A stretch of DNA of 64,000 bases. Origin: Ceratopteris richardii (Eukaryota; Streptophyta; Polypodiopsida; Polypodiales; Pteridaceae). Every line of letters starts with the position of its first letter. The stretch's first letter is position 1. The translations under genes and the position numbers were made by a program. The stretch lies in NCBI GenBank assembly GCA_020310875.1, contig CM035444.1, forward strand, positions 20,807,699 to 20,871,698. The letters are read 5' to 3'. Shown piece after piece: positions 43,847 to 55,630 of the stretch. Under the pieces are notes generated by a model. That model did not search any database and was not told the origin of the DNA. It worked only from the letters and a program-made list of their open reading frames with translations.

Positions 43847-46574
43847 CAAAACGTCTCTAAATATTATTAAACAGAGGAAGACACAAGAAAATTAGAGGGA
43901 GATACAAAGCAGGCTTATAAGCTTATCATCCCCCCTTCCCGAATGTGTTTTGCACCATCATCATCATTATCAGCATCACCATCATCATCATTGTTGTTGT
44001 CCTTTTCATCATCATCATGATGTGTTTATCATGGAGTGATCGATCTTGCAGCAAGTTATTTGGGGGGCACCATTGGTCAGATCTCTATTAAGTGTTGATG
44101 ATGTGGAACATTCTCTGGCTAAATAAAAGCTACTCTTGGGTAATGTTACCGTAGGAGCCTTTAGCTGAAAGAATTTGTGCTCTCCAAGATCATGAAGCAT
44201 CATATCCCTGCGTGTGCAGGTTATAAACAAATCATAGATGTAGTTTAATGATCACGTTTGGTGTTATTTTTAACATTTTTCACATCTCTGCTTGCTAGGA
44301 GTTCACAAGCAACGAAAACGAAGTTTAGCTAGCGATGCGAAACAATTTGGAAGAAATTCTGAAAGAATAAAGAGTACATTATCTGTTTGTGTGGTCGAGG
44401 GTTGGTGGTTAAGCTTCTCTTTGTGCTGAACATTTCCTCACCTTGCCAAAGTAACACTCAAGAAAGCGCATGTGTATCGTATATTGGTTAAATTAGCTTC
44501 AATCAAGATACATTCCTAGCATGCACGACTGGTCCAGAAATCAGCACTGAGAAGTAGACGTGAACTTTCTTGATGTAGACTGAATCAATCTGTCGGTTCA
44601 ATAGGAAATTTTCTTTGAATTACCTGGACATTCTCGACAGTCAGAGGTGTATAATACATCAGAATCCACAGGTCTTTTGTTTGTGTGAACAAGAATGGAG
44701 AGGTGCTGTCGAAGTGTGCCAGCTGGCTCCATCCAAGTACTCCAAAAAGTTTTCTTTTTATAAAATATTTTAATACTTCTACGAAGAATTTTAAATTAAA
44801 AAAAGGAATAACGATACAGAAAACCTAGAGTACTCCAAGGAGTTCATTATGTTGGGGCAGAGGATTTGATGTATTTCAATAGCCTTGGCTAGATAAAAGT
44901 CGTCATATTTCTGTTAGTAAATCCAACTCGTTGTAACTGATGTTGAAGAGTGGCGTAACCATAAAAATATCCTTTTTATTACTTGATTGTTTTTCTTAAG
45001 TAGATGCCGATTAAATTGTGTCAGTTGCTTCTATCCAAGTACTCCCAGGAATGACAGGATAGGTATATTTCAATGGCTAGTTATACTCATCATAAGTAGA
45101 GTCGTGGCAAATTTCTTTTGGTAAAGTCAACTTCTGTTACTGATTTGGGCATAAAAAAACCTCCAATTCATATCTCATCTGTACTAGTATGCGTGTCTAG
45201 AGAAATTAAAGTCTAGACGCATTACTGTGATGATCAAGGGGACACTTAATCATAGAGCTAACAAAATTGAAATATGTCAGCGACATGCAGCATTTTGAGG
45301 GTATGTAGATGAGTGATGCGCTGAACTTAGGATATATATATATAAATTCAAAGTGGTAAAAATGGTTGGAAGCACACCATTACAAAAAGGTATTTTTTGA
45401 TCACTCCGGTATGAATATGTGGAAACTTTGCAAAGATCCTTTTTCCTAAAGAAAATTTCTACTTCCTATTCACGATCCATATAGCAAGCTACACAAAGAT
45501 TGAAACAAAGAGTGGCTGATTCTAATCCATGTACATCGATTCATCGATGCAAGTCTTCCTTGATTTGGTGGAAGTGTAACTTCTTAGCTACAAAAGTATG
45601 GATGATATAGCTTGCAATAGTTGTTAGTTTGTAGCAAAGAACATGAAAAAAGTATTTTGAATACCATACCTATTAAGGAGCTATTTAGTACAAAAATGAT
45701 CATTGGTGTTAATAAACCACTAACATTATCAATCACAAAGACCTGAACTTTTGAGCCTTTCTAAAGATATGATCATGGCAAAAAATAGATTTCAATTTCT
45801 TTCTTTCAATAACGATGCGTTAAACTACCACAAAAAAGGATTAAAATGATAAAGGTATCAAGTAGAAAAGGTGTTTCAAAGACTAGAATAACGATGAATG
45901 GTGTTAAAAAAGGTAGGACCTCCTTTTTTTTTTCTTTATGTTCTCCTACAATAGGGGAAAGACATATCACAAGTTGCCCTCACAATTTTTTGTTTTGTTG
46001 TATGCCCCTTCACTTTCTCCTATATTCTAAATTTGAGAAGGGTTTGGTATCCATGTACCTACCTAACTAACAAGAGATCATATATTTGTAGCATTGGAGC
46101 TATTTTGAGATTAAGAGGAGGGCTTTGTAAGAAAATCATACTTTGATATTCTCTCTCTATAATAAAAAATGAAACTGTTTAGTTCCCATTGTAAAAGGCT
46201 TCATTTCTTGGCATGGAAGGGTTCTTTTCTTGATTGCAAAATGGGTGACTGAGCTATTATTAATTACTCGACCACTTGATAGAACACTAGCTTTATGAGA
46301 ATACAAGGGATTTTTTGAAATTCCAACATTTTGAAGTGATATTTATCCTGTATTGGTAACCTGTTTTTTGTTTGTATTGACAATGGTGGACTCCCATTGA
46401 ACTGTCAAGTACCATCTTCACATTTACCTTCCACCTCCTTATACTTCATTCCAAAAACATTGTGGAGGCATAGAGGATCTTAGGTTGGTTCATAGAGATT
46501 GAAAAAAAGGATTAAAACAATAAGGTGTAGATGTGGACTATTAATTTGTATGTAACATTTGTTTCTTGTGGTGC
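43847..46574. other. Long stretch without recognisable genes
   Basis: Contains a CAT/ATC-rich microsatellite at 43953-44020, a short (TA)n at about 45332 and a T-run near 45920. No ORF with recognisable homology and no repeat partner were found. Confidence 0.5.
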
Positions 46575-48030
46575 TCAATGCAGGGTGACCATGCAACCTG
46601 ACAAAGAGAATGCCAATCCAAACATCAACCTAACAAAGTAGATAAAGACTCTCGTTAGCTCAAAGATTGCGAAGGAATTATTGCCGTAGAGGAAATTTAA
46701 AGTTGTGCAAAGGAAAGTGGTCAATCAATCTGTTCATACTAACACCATATTGCTCGATATTGTGCAGGGCGCAATGGATGATAGTGTTGATAGTTGGACG
46801 GGCTGCACACTCTTACAAAAGACAATGAAATTTGTGCTAAAAGCTAAAGGAATCACTCCAAAAATATTGCCAATTGTCAGTGAGTTTTGAGGCTACGAAA
46901 AAGAGTTAATGATTACAAGCTAAATGACTATGTTGGTTTGCCCTACCATATAACAAAGGAATTCAAAGGAAAACAAGGAACTATCCAAGCTGATGGACAA
47001 ACCAACATCTTCACAAAATTGGAGCTATATAGATGGATGGTGGAGCTCTACAATATCAACCATGCAAAAAGAAAAGGTGTTCTAAGTTTTGTTCTAAAGA
47101 TGGACGAATGTGAGATCCTCAATGACAGAAAGATGGAAAGAGTAGTGATAACTTTGATGGATAGAGCAATGGAAAACATATCAAAGGATGATCCTCTATA
47201 CTTTTCAATACAATCAGATGAATATGTGGTGGCTTGGATGTTTTTAGGTATATCATTATGGTCAATTAATAGGCTTTATTGGAAGAATATCTAATCGTAT
47301 GGTTGATTCATGGTTAGCTTGTTTTGGCAGGTGTTAACTGAGGACTACACACACTTTGAATGGATCTTTCATTAGACTCCTATTCTTAAAATTATTAGTC
47401 GGACGATGTGACATCAAGGGACTTTGTTGAGGAATATGGCACTTTTAAGCTTATTTGGCACTTGAACTTTGATTTGAAGACATTAAAATGCTTATATAAT
47501 TGAAATAGAGGAGCCATTACATTACCATGCCTCTATTGCATGGAGCTTGCTAAAACCCTTGATCACAGGTGGTGGAACAAGGTGCCTAATAGGCATTTGT
47601 TGGATGAGAGATTTCATGCCATTTTTGACATACCCTTGATAAATGTTCATATATAGACCTTGCATGATCTTAGAAAAGCTCATCAACCTCTCCATTGGGT
47701 TTGTATGGAAGCTAAAAAATCAATCCAAATGCTTCAATGCTATTGCAACAATTGAAAACATACTATCAAGCATGTAGCTACATGAAGGACATTCAAATTG
47801 AGCGTGATCAAAAGCTATCAAACAATGAACAAGATCTCCGTAGAAAAGTTTCTATAGGTGGCAAGAAGGCAAGGCACTTTCCCTCTAGACAAATGAACAA
47901 TGCAACTAAGAAATGTGAAACAATGCACATCAACACAATAGAGTACGAGCAGTGGAGAAAGCTATATAATGCAGTTAAAGACCATGAGGCTACATCAAGA
48001 AATGCAAAGGAAGAGGTTTGCATTCAATAG
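46575..48030 (+). pseudogene. Unrecognised decayed coding sequence
   Basis: Several adjoining open pieces in different frames look protein-coding. The first is 46600-46890, with VVQRKVVNQSVHTNTILLDI after two TAG stops. The second is 46887-47294, with LYRWMVELYNINHAKRKG and FVLKMDECEILNDRKMERV. A third lies around 47450-47700 (CLYCMELAKTLDHRWWNKVP). The last is 47737-48030, lysine-rich. Codon-like character and TAG interruptions resemble the transposon remnants in this window, but I recognise no domain. It could be a DNA-transposon protein or a dead host gene. Confidence 0.4.
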
Positions 48031-49379
48031 ATAGTACCTTTAGGATGTGCAACAAGGACACATGGTCAATCAAGGACATCAAAGTCTTTCAAGCCCACCT
48101 TCAACAATTCACAAAACACTTCGATGTAGATTGGAAAGAGAACAACATAACACATTACACAGTAGAATTTTAAAACAGTATATTTAAGAGAGACATTAAA
48201 ATATGGCTTGCATATGTTTGTGATTACATATTAAATTATTGATCATGGCAACACATCATCTACAAACATTCGCACTTCTTCATATAAAATATAGTGATCC
48301 AAGCATTTAGAGCACTTCGGGTCTAGAAAAAGGCTTATCACACAACATGCAATGCATACTACAACATACCAACATGGTGAGGGTAGCCACAAAGGGAACA
48401 ACCTTTGGGAACTCTTCCAGTGGAATACAAACAAATCATGCAAAATTTTCATGAAAAGAAGAGTGCAATTGCATCAAAGTGCAAGCCACAAAGAACACTC
48501 AATTAAGAAGGGGAAAAAAAATCAAGAATTTAGAAACTCTAATGCTCTTGACACACAAGAGAGATGGAGAAGCAAAAGAATTTATTAATCAATGATGGGT
48601 AAAGGCACCATGACCAAGTTCTTTGTATGGGACATTGGCCTTCATATTACAGATGTTTTGAAATACACCACAGTGATGTAGTGAAAACTTTTGTATAAAA
48701 AACCTACTCGTATTACATATCTTCTTCAGTATATGATATAGTCGTCTCAATATTCTCATGTTTATCTGTTGGGTACTTTAATAAAAATTGTTGTTCTGGC
48801 TTTCTCTTGAATAATATTAACTGATTTTAATCATGTAAGGTTGTAGGTGCTCAATATTTTCTATTCCTAAAGCTAGATCAAGCCTTAAATAAACACTAAA
48901 ATATGCCCTTCTTGAGCATCATGATGAAGGATGATAACCAAAAATATATAATGCAATAAATTTCTCTATCATGAATAACTTCTTGTAACTACTAGGAATA
49001 GGATATGCACCTAGATAGCGGGATAGTGTTTTGAAGAAGAAATTAGCTACAATATGCTTATTGTTGAGGTTGTTATGGTAAATAGGATCCTTGATTTTGC
49101 ATTTTCTTTCAAATATTATTTGAGAGTTGCATCAGGAACATAATAATCACTTTTATGCTTTCCTTGGGTTCTACTTCTCCAAACATTTTTTGTAAAATAA
49201 AAAAACCATGTATAATATTGATTTAGCAAGATAAGTATTCTCAAATCAAAGAATATAAAGAATAAGATTGTCTTATCTCCACTCTCATGGAAATAAAATT
49301 CTTTTTCATAAGGTCCACACTGATGCCTTTTGCACCCCCTTTGTGATCCTTCAAAGAATGCTCCATACTACTCGGAAGC

Positions 49380-49690
49380 TTGTCATATCCAATCTCTATT
49401 TGGAAACTCATAAATTCTTGGTCACTTTGTATTCTTCTTGTTTTAATGTCTTCCCTTACCTTATTTTGAACCATAGATTCAAGCACTCCGTTGCATCAAA
49501 ATTCTCTTCCACGGCCACATACTCGATTTCATCATAAGAGACGAACTCCTCATCTTTCTTTGCATTATATGCAATGGCTACAAGTGCATAGTTTTCTTGG
49601 ATGTTGAATACCCTTTGAATATTTTTAAGCAAAGAACACTTACTTCCGTCTATCTCAAAATCTGGAAAAACTAGTAATCACATTGAAGGA
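49380..49690 (-). pseudogene. Unrecognised decayed coding sequence, minus strand
   Basis: On the minus strand from 49690, a readable piece contains FPDFEIDGSKCSLLKNIQRV, then ALVAIAYNAKKDEEFVSYDE and YVAVEENFDATECLNLWF, then a TAA. No domain is recognised. It lies just beyond the outer edge of the LTR-like repeat at 49886. Confidence 0.35.
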
Positions 49691-49885
49691 TCAATCAAAG
49701 GCATTTCCATTACATTGTATGCAGCCTTGGATATATCTTTCTTCGTAATCTTTAGGATGATTGCTATGGTCCCATTCTCCTCTCCAGTGGGAGACCAACT
49801 TGCAATTACATTCATGCAAACAACACCAAGACTGCCTATGAGAGTTAGTGACAAGTGCCAAACACTTACATGCAATATTGGTATG

Positions 49886-50266
49886 TGAAGCATTGTGAGG
49901 ACGTACACAAAGAGATGAGTCTCTTTTCCTCCCAACCTTATGCCTCTATATATAGACCTCTCCAAGGGACTACCCACTATGGCAAGTGGATACTAACCAT
50001 CCAAGCATCAGCCATGTAACTACATGTGTGCGAAGTGTCCTAGTTAACTCTAGTTAACTCAAGTGGAAGGCTCTAGAGATCTTTGGGAAAAATACTCTCC
50101 CACATCTTTCATAGGACTTGAACCCAAGACCTCTTCCTTCTCATCCATATGACTTAACCACTAGGACAATCTTCTTTGCTTATCTAGAGACCATAAGCAC
50201 CTTTACTTAAGTCTATTCTCAAGACTTCTACCCAACACTTGAATGAACAAATGATGTCCGATCTTA
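49886..50266 (-). repeat. Left LTR-like repeat with tRNA-like module
   Basis: Shares with 54218-54572 the blocks tgaagcattgtga, gtggatactaaccatccaag, gtaactacatgtgtg and aatgatgtccgatct. A minus-strand A-box (plus 50153-50168) and B-box GGTTCAAGTCC (plus 50114-50124) are retained. Confidence 0.75.
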
Positions 50267-50389
50267 GATCCATCTGAAATGGTCATGTCGTAAGCTTCCT
50301 TTATAACATTCTTCCTCCCTTGGAAAACTTTTTTGTCCTAAAAAATAGAGCTATATAAATACTCTAGGCATCCCCCAAGATTCATGTAG

Positions 50390-52505
50390 AAAGTGTACAT
50401 GACCATCTCTGTGTGTTGTTTCCCCATATCCTTCCCCTTAAGAAGTCCCCTAAAAGATCATCTGAAAGGTGGGAAACTGTTTGCACGATGCCTAGTATCT
50501 CCTATATAGACCTATTTTCCAAAATATCACTCCCATCACATATAACATCATCAAAATGGCCTAAGTCCATATGATATATCCTCTATGTATTGATAATATG
50601 AAAAAAAAATGTAAGGTGTCAAGCTTATAGGCTTGACCATACCAAAATGGAAATAATAAACCATAGAAATCCTCTAAATATAGAGCAAATTCACATAAAA
50701 AGTGAATCCTAACCCATCTAGGACTAAATGATAGATTGGCCCTCATAGCCATCTAGGTATTCCTAACCTTGAGTGTACTCACAAATAATAGTTTTTACCT
50801 AAACCATCCTTGTGATCTATGCATATCCATGAATCTCTACATTCCATTAATAATAATTCTTTGGTTTGTTATCCATTACCTTTGGACTAAGCTCTATTGG
50901 CACTAATGCAAACTCTATCATTTTCTCTTTCCTCTAGTTTTTCATGTGAATGTAAAAAGCATTCCTTTTGAGATTTAGATAATCCCTAAGTACCCATTCT
51001 CCTAATTGATGTTCAATCATCATCCTCATGATTAAACACTAACTAAGAGTTTGGTAACCCAAGAGGTCAAATTTATCCCTATCTCCCTGAAACTCTAAAG
51101 ATAAGATTCATTACTCTATTCCTAGTCTCATTAATGTCAGTAACTAGATCATATCATATAGTTAAGGACCATTACAAGAAACAACATAACTACTTGTCTC
51201 TAGGGTCTCCATATGAGACTCAATCTAACAACCATGATTAACTGATCTCCCTATTGCCTTTGACAGAGGAGTGCCACTCCTATCTAGAAAATTTAAAAAT
51301 GAGAAAGTGAAACTCTCTCTCTCTCTCTAATATCATCTAAGGAAAAGACCTCTAGTAGTGGAATCTATTCCAATTTCCTTTTTCCTTTGAAAGAGATTTT
51401 GTTGAATCCAAATGCTCAATTGATCCAAAATTGAGAACATGCACATGAGTCCTCCATGTTTTTCCTTCAAAATAGTGGAGAACAAAACGCGAATATGAAG
51501 GAAAATTATATTGAAAAGTATAGTAAATGAATTCCTTTTAAAATATAGACTAAGAGATGTTATCTCTTCTCTCTAAAGGAAAACATAATCCGCTCTTCTC
51601 CTATGAAGAAAATCATGTTTTCATTTCCTTTTTATATTTCAAAGAACAAGAGCTAAAGCGAGACAAGTGAGATCTCTCCTAGATCTATTAGCTAAATCCC
51701 ACTTTCTCACTTTTCTTAAAAAGAGAGATTTATGAACTCGTTTTCTCCACTCTTCCATAAAATGACACATAATCCCTCATTTATATACATTCCTATGAAG
51801 GTGGAGAACCGATTTTCCATAAATAATGAAGGTGTATGTAGTGAAGAGTGAAGAAAATACTTTCCTTCTAAGGGTCAACACCCTCTACTAAAAATGCTCA
51901 ACAATGATATGACATGATACCATAATAAATAGATATGTATCCATTATAACGAAACTTTCTCTGCCAAACATTCTCTATGCATGGATCTATATGATGCATC
52001 CACACTAATGGAATCATCCATCCTGAAAACTATTAAGTCAATATGTGGTGTCTATGGAGATAAAAGCACCTAGCTCATACTTTATTGGAAGATAAATCTT
52101 TCATAAACTATGAATGATATCTCCAAATGCTAGGGAAATGTCTTCTAAGAATTATTCTCTGATCTAGTGACCAATTACTACTAAATTTGCCCCATCTATG
52201 ACATTTTGATGTTCATAAGTCCATAAAGTACATGCATACACCTTAGTGACGTTTGCAGAGAAGGCATGTTACTATGCCATAAAATTCTTACCTAAAGGTA
52301 CGTGCGTATATAATGCCATGAGGTGGGAGAAATTTTGACAAAATTTCCCCAAGGAAAGGGTGTTCCAAAAAATTTGACCATAAGTCAAACATAAGGCCTT
52401 GTAGGCCAGTGGCACACAAGCCATTCATTATAGCATAAGGCTTGGCAAGACCATGGCATACAAACCATATTCTACATATGAACTCCATAACCTGCAAAAA
52501 CATAG
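50390..52505 (-). repeat. Second, diverged copy of the LARD interior
   Basis: Collinear with about 26720-29645. Shared blocks include catctctgtgtgttgtttcc, aagcttataggcttgaccat, taatgatgtatgtagtgaag-like stretches, and the closing ccataacctgcaaaa. It lacks the 215-bp LTRs. The divergence is much larger than between the LARD LTRs. Confidence 0.8.
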
Positions 52506-54204
52506 AATGCTAACAACAAAATAATATATTGCATAACCTTTTAATTAATACTTGTGTATTCTACTTCTTTGTTTTAAACTTCCTTAAGTTTTTAAAATTA
52601 GCATCCTGTGGATAACATTGCAAAAATGCATGGAACTGGATATGCATGTTTTTCCTTTCCTTTCTTAAATGAAGATGTACTTCTTTCATAAATGCCTCAA
52701 TAAAAAGAATTTAAACATTCCTACAATTCATTTTCATAATCATTCATATGCCCTAAACTATGCATTATGCAATCGAATCAAATAAGAGAAAATAAGAAAT
52801 GAAGAGTAAAGGGGTCTTCTCTATGATGATCCAATGATCCATGGGCTCTTCAATGTTGTAAGAGATACTTTGCATGGAGCCTTCCATCTCTTGTAGTCCT
52901 TGATGTCTTGAAATGCACTTGCATCTGCTTCATCTATCCTCTTCCTCTCTTACAACATAAAAATAATATCTCCCCTCAACATTGGGCCATGCATGAATGT
53001 TATAAGAGCAAAAACATATGCTTATATAAAGTACCTAAGGCACCTACCTGTTCCAAATATACATTTATCAAATTTCCTAAGGCACATCATGTTCTACATG
53101 TAAACAATTACAAAGTTAAGTAGGAATTTCTTACATTTACAAGCTTAAGAGGCAGCTCTTGATAACAAATTCTCTATGAAGACCTGCTAAATCTCCTCCA
53201 TTTCCAAAGTTATTCATATCATTGGGAAGTTTTGAGAAGAGCTTTCCAACAAGCTAAATTAATCAAAATCGGACACTTGAGCAAAGAGCACAATGCATTC
53301 AAAGTTGACTAGTTGTTAGGTTGTCACCGACTGCAGACATGCTTGAAGTTTCTATTTTGGATACTCTTGAAAGTGAACTTGGAGATATATTCTCAAATTT
53401 GAATCTATATACCTATAGAAACTACTCCAAGAAATAGATACAAACAAAAATCATCGAATTTTCACATCATATGAATACTTTTTCCCAAGGGTAAAAAATT
53501 CCCTCCTATATTATTTGGACTTTTCCTCTATCACATGTTCTCACTTGTTGCAAAATAGTTTTCCCATGAATATATAACTCCGCCTTCTTGGATAAGCCAT
53601 GTGGATGTTGCGTGGATAGTGCAAGTTTGAATCCCAATAGATGCGTGTGACAAAGAAACCATGTTTTGGTTCTTGTGAGCATCATTTGTAACTTGACCAT
53701 CGCAGAAGCTCATGTTATATAGAGATTGTTTGAACTAATAATGATTAAGATGGCTTCGATGATGTGCTTAACTTGTAGCTATCCCTCCGTGTGGTCACAA
53801 GTTTGAAACTCACATGCACGATGCTTGCTAAAGAGATTGAGAACCTTTTGTTGTCTTACACCCATGTTGATGTGCTGTTGCATGGCTAGACATATTATCT
53901 GTAATGTTTTCAACATGTACAAATACACAATCGTCTGGGTGCACTTGTAGATAGCATATTCTCCTATCTCCCATGTGGTAGCAGGTTTGAATCTTGTTGA
54001 AGAATGTGGTCCAAACTAGAAAACGTGTTTTGCTACCTAAGGCAACAAAATGTAATGCAAGGCCAAATGGGTAGCAAAACAATTTGTAAATGCAAATGTA
54101 AAAGAGAATTGAAGAGAAATTAGACAACCATCCACCAAATCTTCATGAGAACTTATGAGGAAGGTGATGAGCCTTTACAAGGTCTTATGGAAGCTCATCT
54201 TAGT
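52506..54204. other. Non-coding interior of the 49886-54572 element
   Basis: No recognisable coding sequence. Minus-strand pieces near 53580-53990 contain scattered GTTTGAA/GTTTCAAAC motifs, without a convincing Pol III promoter pair. Confidence 0.4.
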
Positions 54205-54217
54205 GCTCTCATACCAA

Positions 54218-54572
54218 TGAAGCATTGTGATGATGTACATAGAGAGATGTACATATAGCTCTCTCCAAGGGATTACTCACTATAGCATGTGGATACTAAC
54301 CATCCAAGTGTTAGTCATGTAACTACATGTGTGCCAAGTGTCCTAATTAAGTCTAGTTAACTCAAGTGGAAGGTTCTAGAGCTCTTTGGGAAAAACACTC
54401 TCCCATGTCTCTCGTGGGACTTGAACCCAAGACCTTTCCCTTCTCATCCATATGACTTAACCACTAGGCCAAGCAACTTTGCTTATCTAGAGACCGTAAT
54501 AAGCACCTTTGCTTAAGTCTACTCTCAAGTCTTCTAGCCAACACTTGAATGATCAAATGATGTCCGATCTCA
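54218..54572 (-). repeat. Right LTR-like repeat with tRNA-like module
   Basis: On the minus strand it begins TGAGATCGGACATC and ends AATGCTTCA, directly followed by the primer site. The minus-strand tRNA-like module is A-box tggcctagtggttaag (plus 54456-54471) and B-box ggttcaagtccc (plus 54416-54427). Its T-arm has a TGGG/CCCA stem. Confidence 0.75.
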
Positions 54573-54839
54573 AGTCTTAGGGTGATTAGCAGTTCAAAAT
54601 TGCTTCTCTCTCTATGGTGTCAAACTTTTGATATGAGCTCGCTTTGGCCTCCGAACATACTATCACAATGCTTGTGTAGGCAATTTCATCCTTTTGTGAA
54701 AAACATATATACATGTTTTGCTTCGCTACTACAAGTGGCTAAAAGTCTACTACATGTTTAACAGAGCTTGACATGATGGTTCTGTTCAAATTTTTAAGAT
54801 ACAATCATTTTTTTGCATCAAGGTATTTAGTCAGTGACC

Positions 54840-55198
54840 ATGATTGAAAGTAATGATGTATTGCATATGTTGGTTGTTGAGGATAGGTTAGATGGTATGA
54901 ATTACCCATTGTGGGGATATATGATGCATCATGTATTAGTAGCAAAAGGAATATGGAATATTGTTCATGGTGTTGAAAAACATCCTACTACACGTGTAAA
55001 TATAGTTATTGAAGGTGATGCAGATGGCATTGAAGATGATGATCTTCATATTCTTGTTCGTGCTATGATTCATATTGCATCTATTGCATAACAAATTTGT
55101 TGGGATGGCAGAGATGCTCATGCACATGCATTGATAACTCTATTTATAAAACATGCCATTATCCCTCAAGTTTGTAGCAAAGGATGTTTGGGGTACAT
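54840..55198 (+). pseudogene. gag: gag start of A2, cut by element N
   Basis: MIESNDVLHMLVVEDRLDGM is the counterpart of element A gag at 681. The frame is open further here than in A (VHGVEKHPTTRVNIVIEG) until TAA at 55089. Homology continues to the insertion point at 55198. Confidence 0.85.
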
Positions 55199-55491
55199 TA
55201 AAGTAATTCGATGGCGATGCACCACGATGCACTCTCCTTCTCAAGAGCTCCAAGATGATATCTTTGGATTAGAAAATCGAGCTCCTAAGGTCGCACACAA
55301 AACTTTGCACAGAGGCTGCAGAATACATAGAAATACACAATAACCAGGGAGCACGAAGACAGACTTCTTAGGTCTTACAAATGTGATCGAACATACAATC
55401 TGTCACGATTGACTAGTGCATATACAAAGAACATATACAAAGAAGTGTCCGGTGGCTATTTGGCCTTTCACATGGACACTAACGGTAACAA
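55199..55491 (-). repeat. 3' LTR of copia element N
   Basis: On the minus strand it starts TGTTACCGTTAGTGTCC. It matches 60871-61168 throughout, including gaaaggccaaat, the cttcttaggtcttacaaatg block and ctgcagaatac. Confidence 0.9.
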
Positions 55492-55630
55492 TCTCCCACT
55501 AAAGGCCAATATGGCCAAAGTAACTATGGGAGAAAAATAAAGAATGATAAAGAATACCTGAGTGTAAGTATACAAACTATACCTCCCACCTGATGGGCAT
55601 GTTACACAGTATACAATGTAAGATCATGAG

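Larger units (their letters stand above)
49886..54572 (-). mobile_element. Candidate minus-strand non-autonomous LTR element
   Basis: Bounded by two related repeats of 381 bp (49886-50266) and 355 bp (54218-54572). A primer site TTGGTATGAGAGC lies on the minus strand (54205-54217) directly abutting the right repeat. The interior contains a 2.1-kb diverged copy of the LARD interior and no gag or pol. The flanks show no target duplication, and no clean polypurine tract abuts the left repeat. The pair could instead be two independent insertions. Confidence 0.55.

Noticed and set aside
43255..43870. Proline-rich (plus) and glycine-rich (minus) ORFs of 77-185 codons
   Set aside because: They translate the C-rich homopolymer tract and its flanks in every frame. 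This is a composition artefact with no start context or homology.
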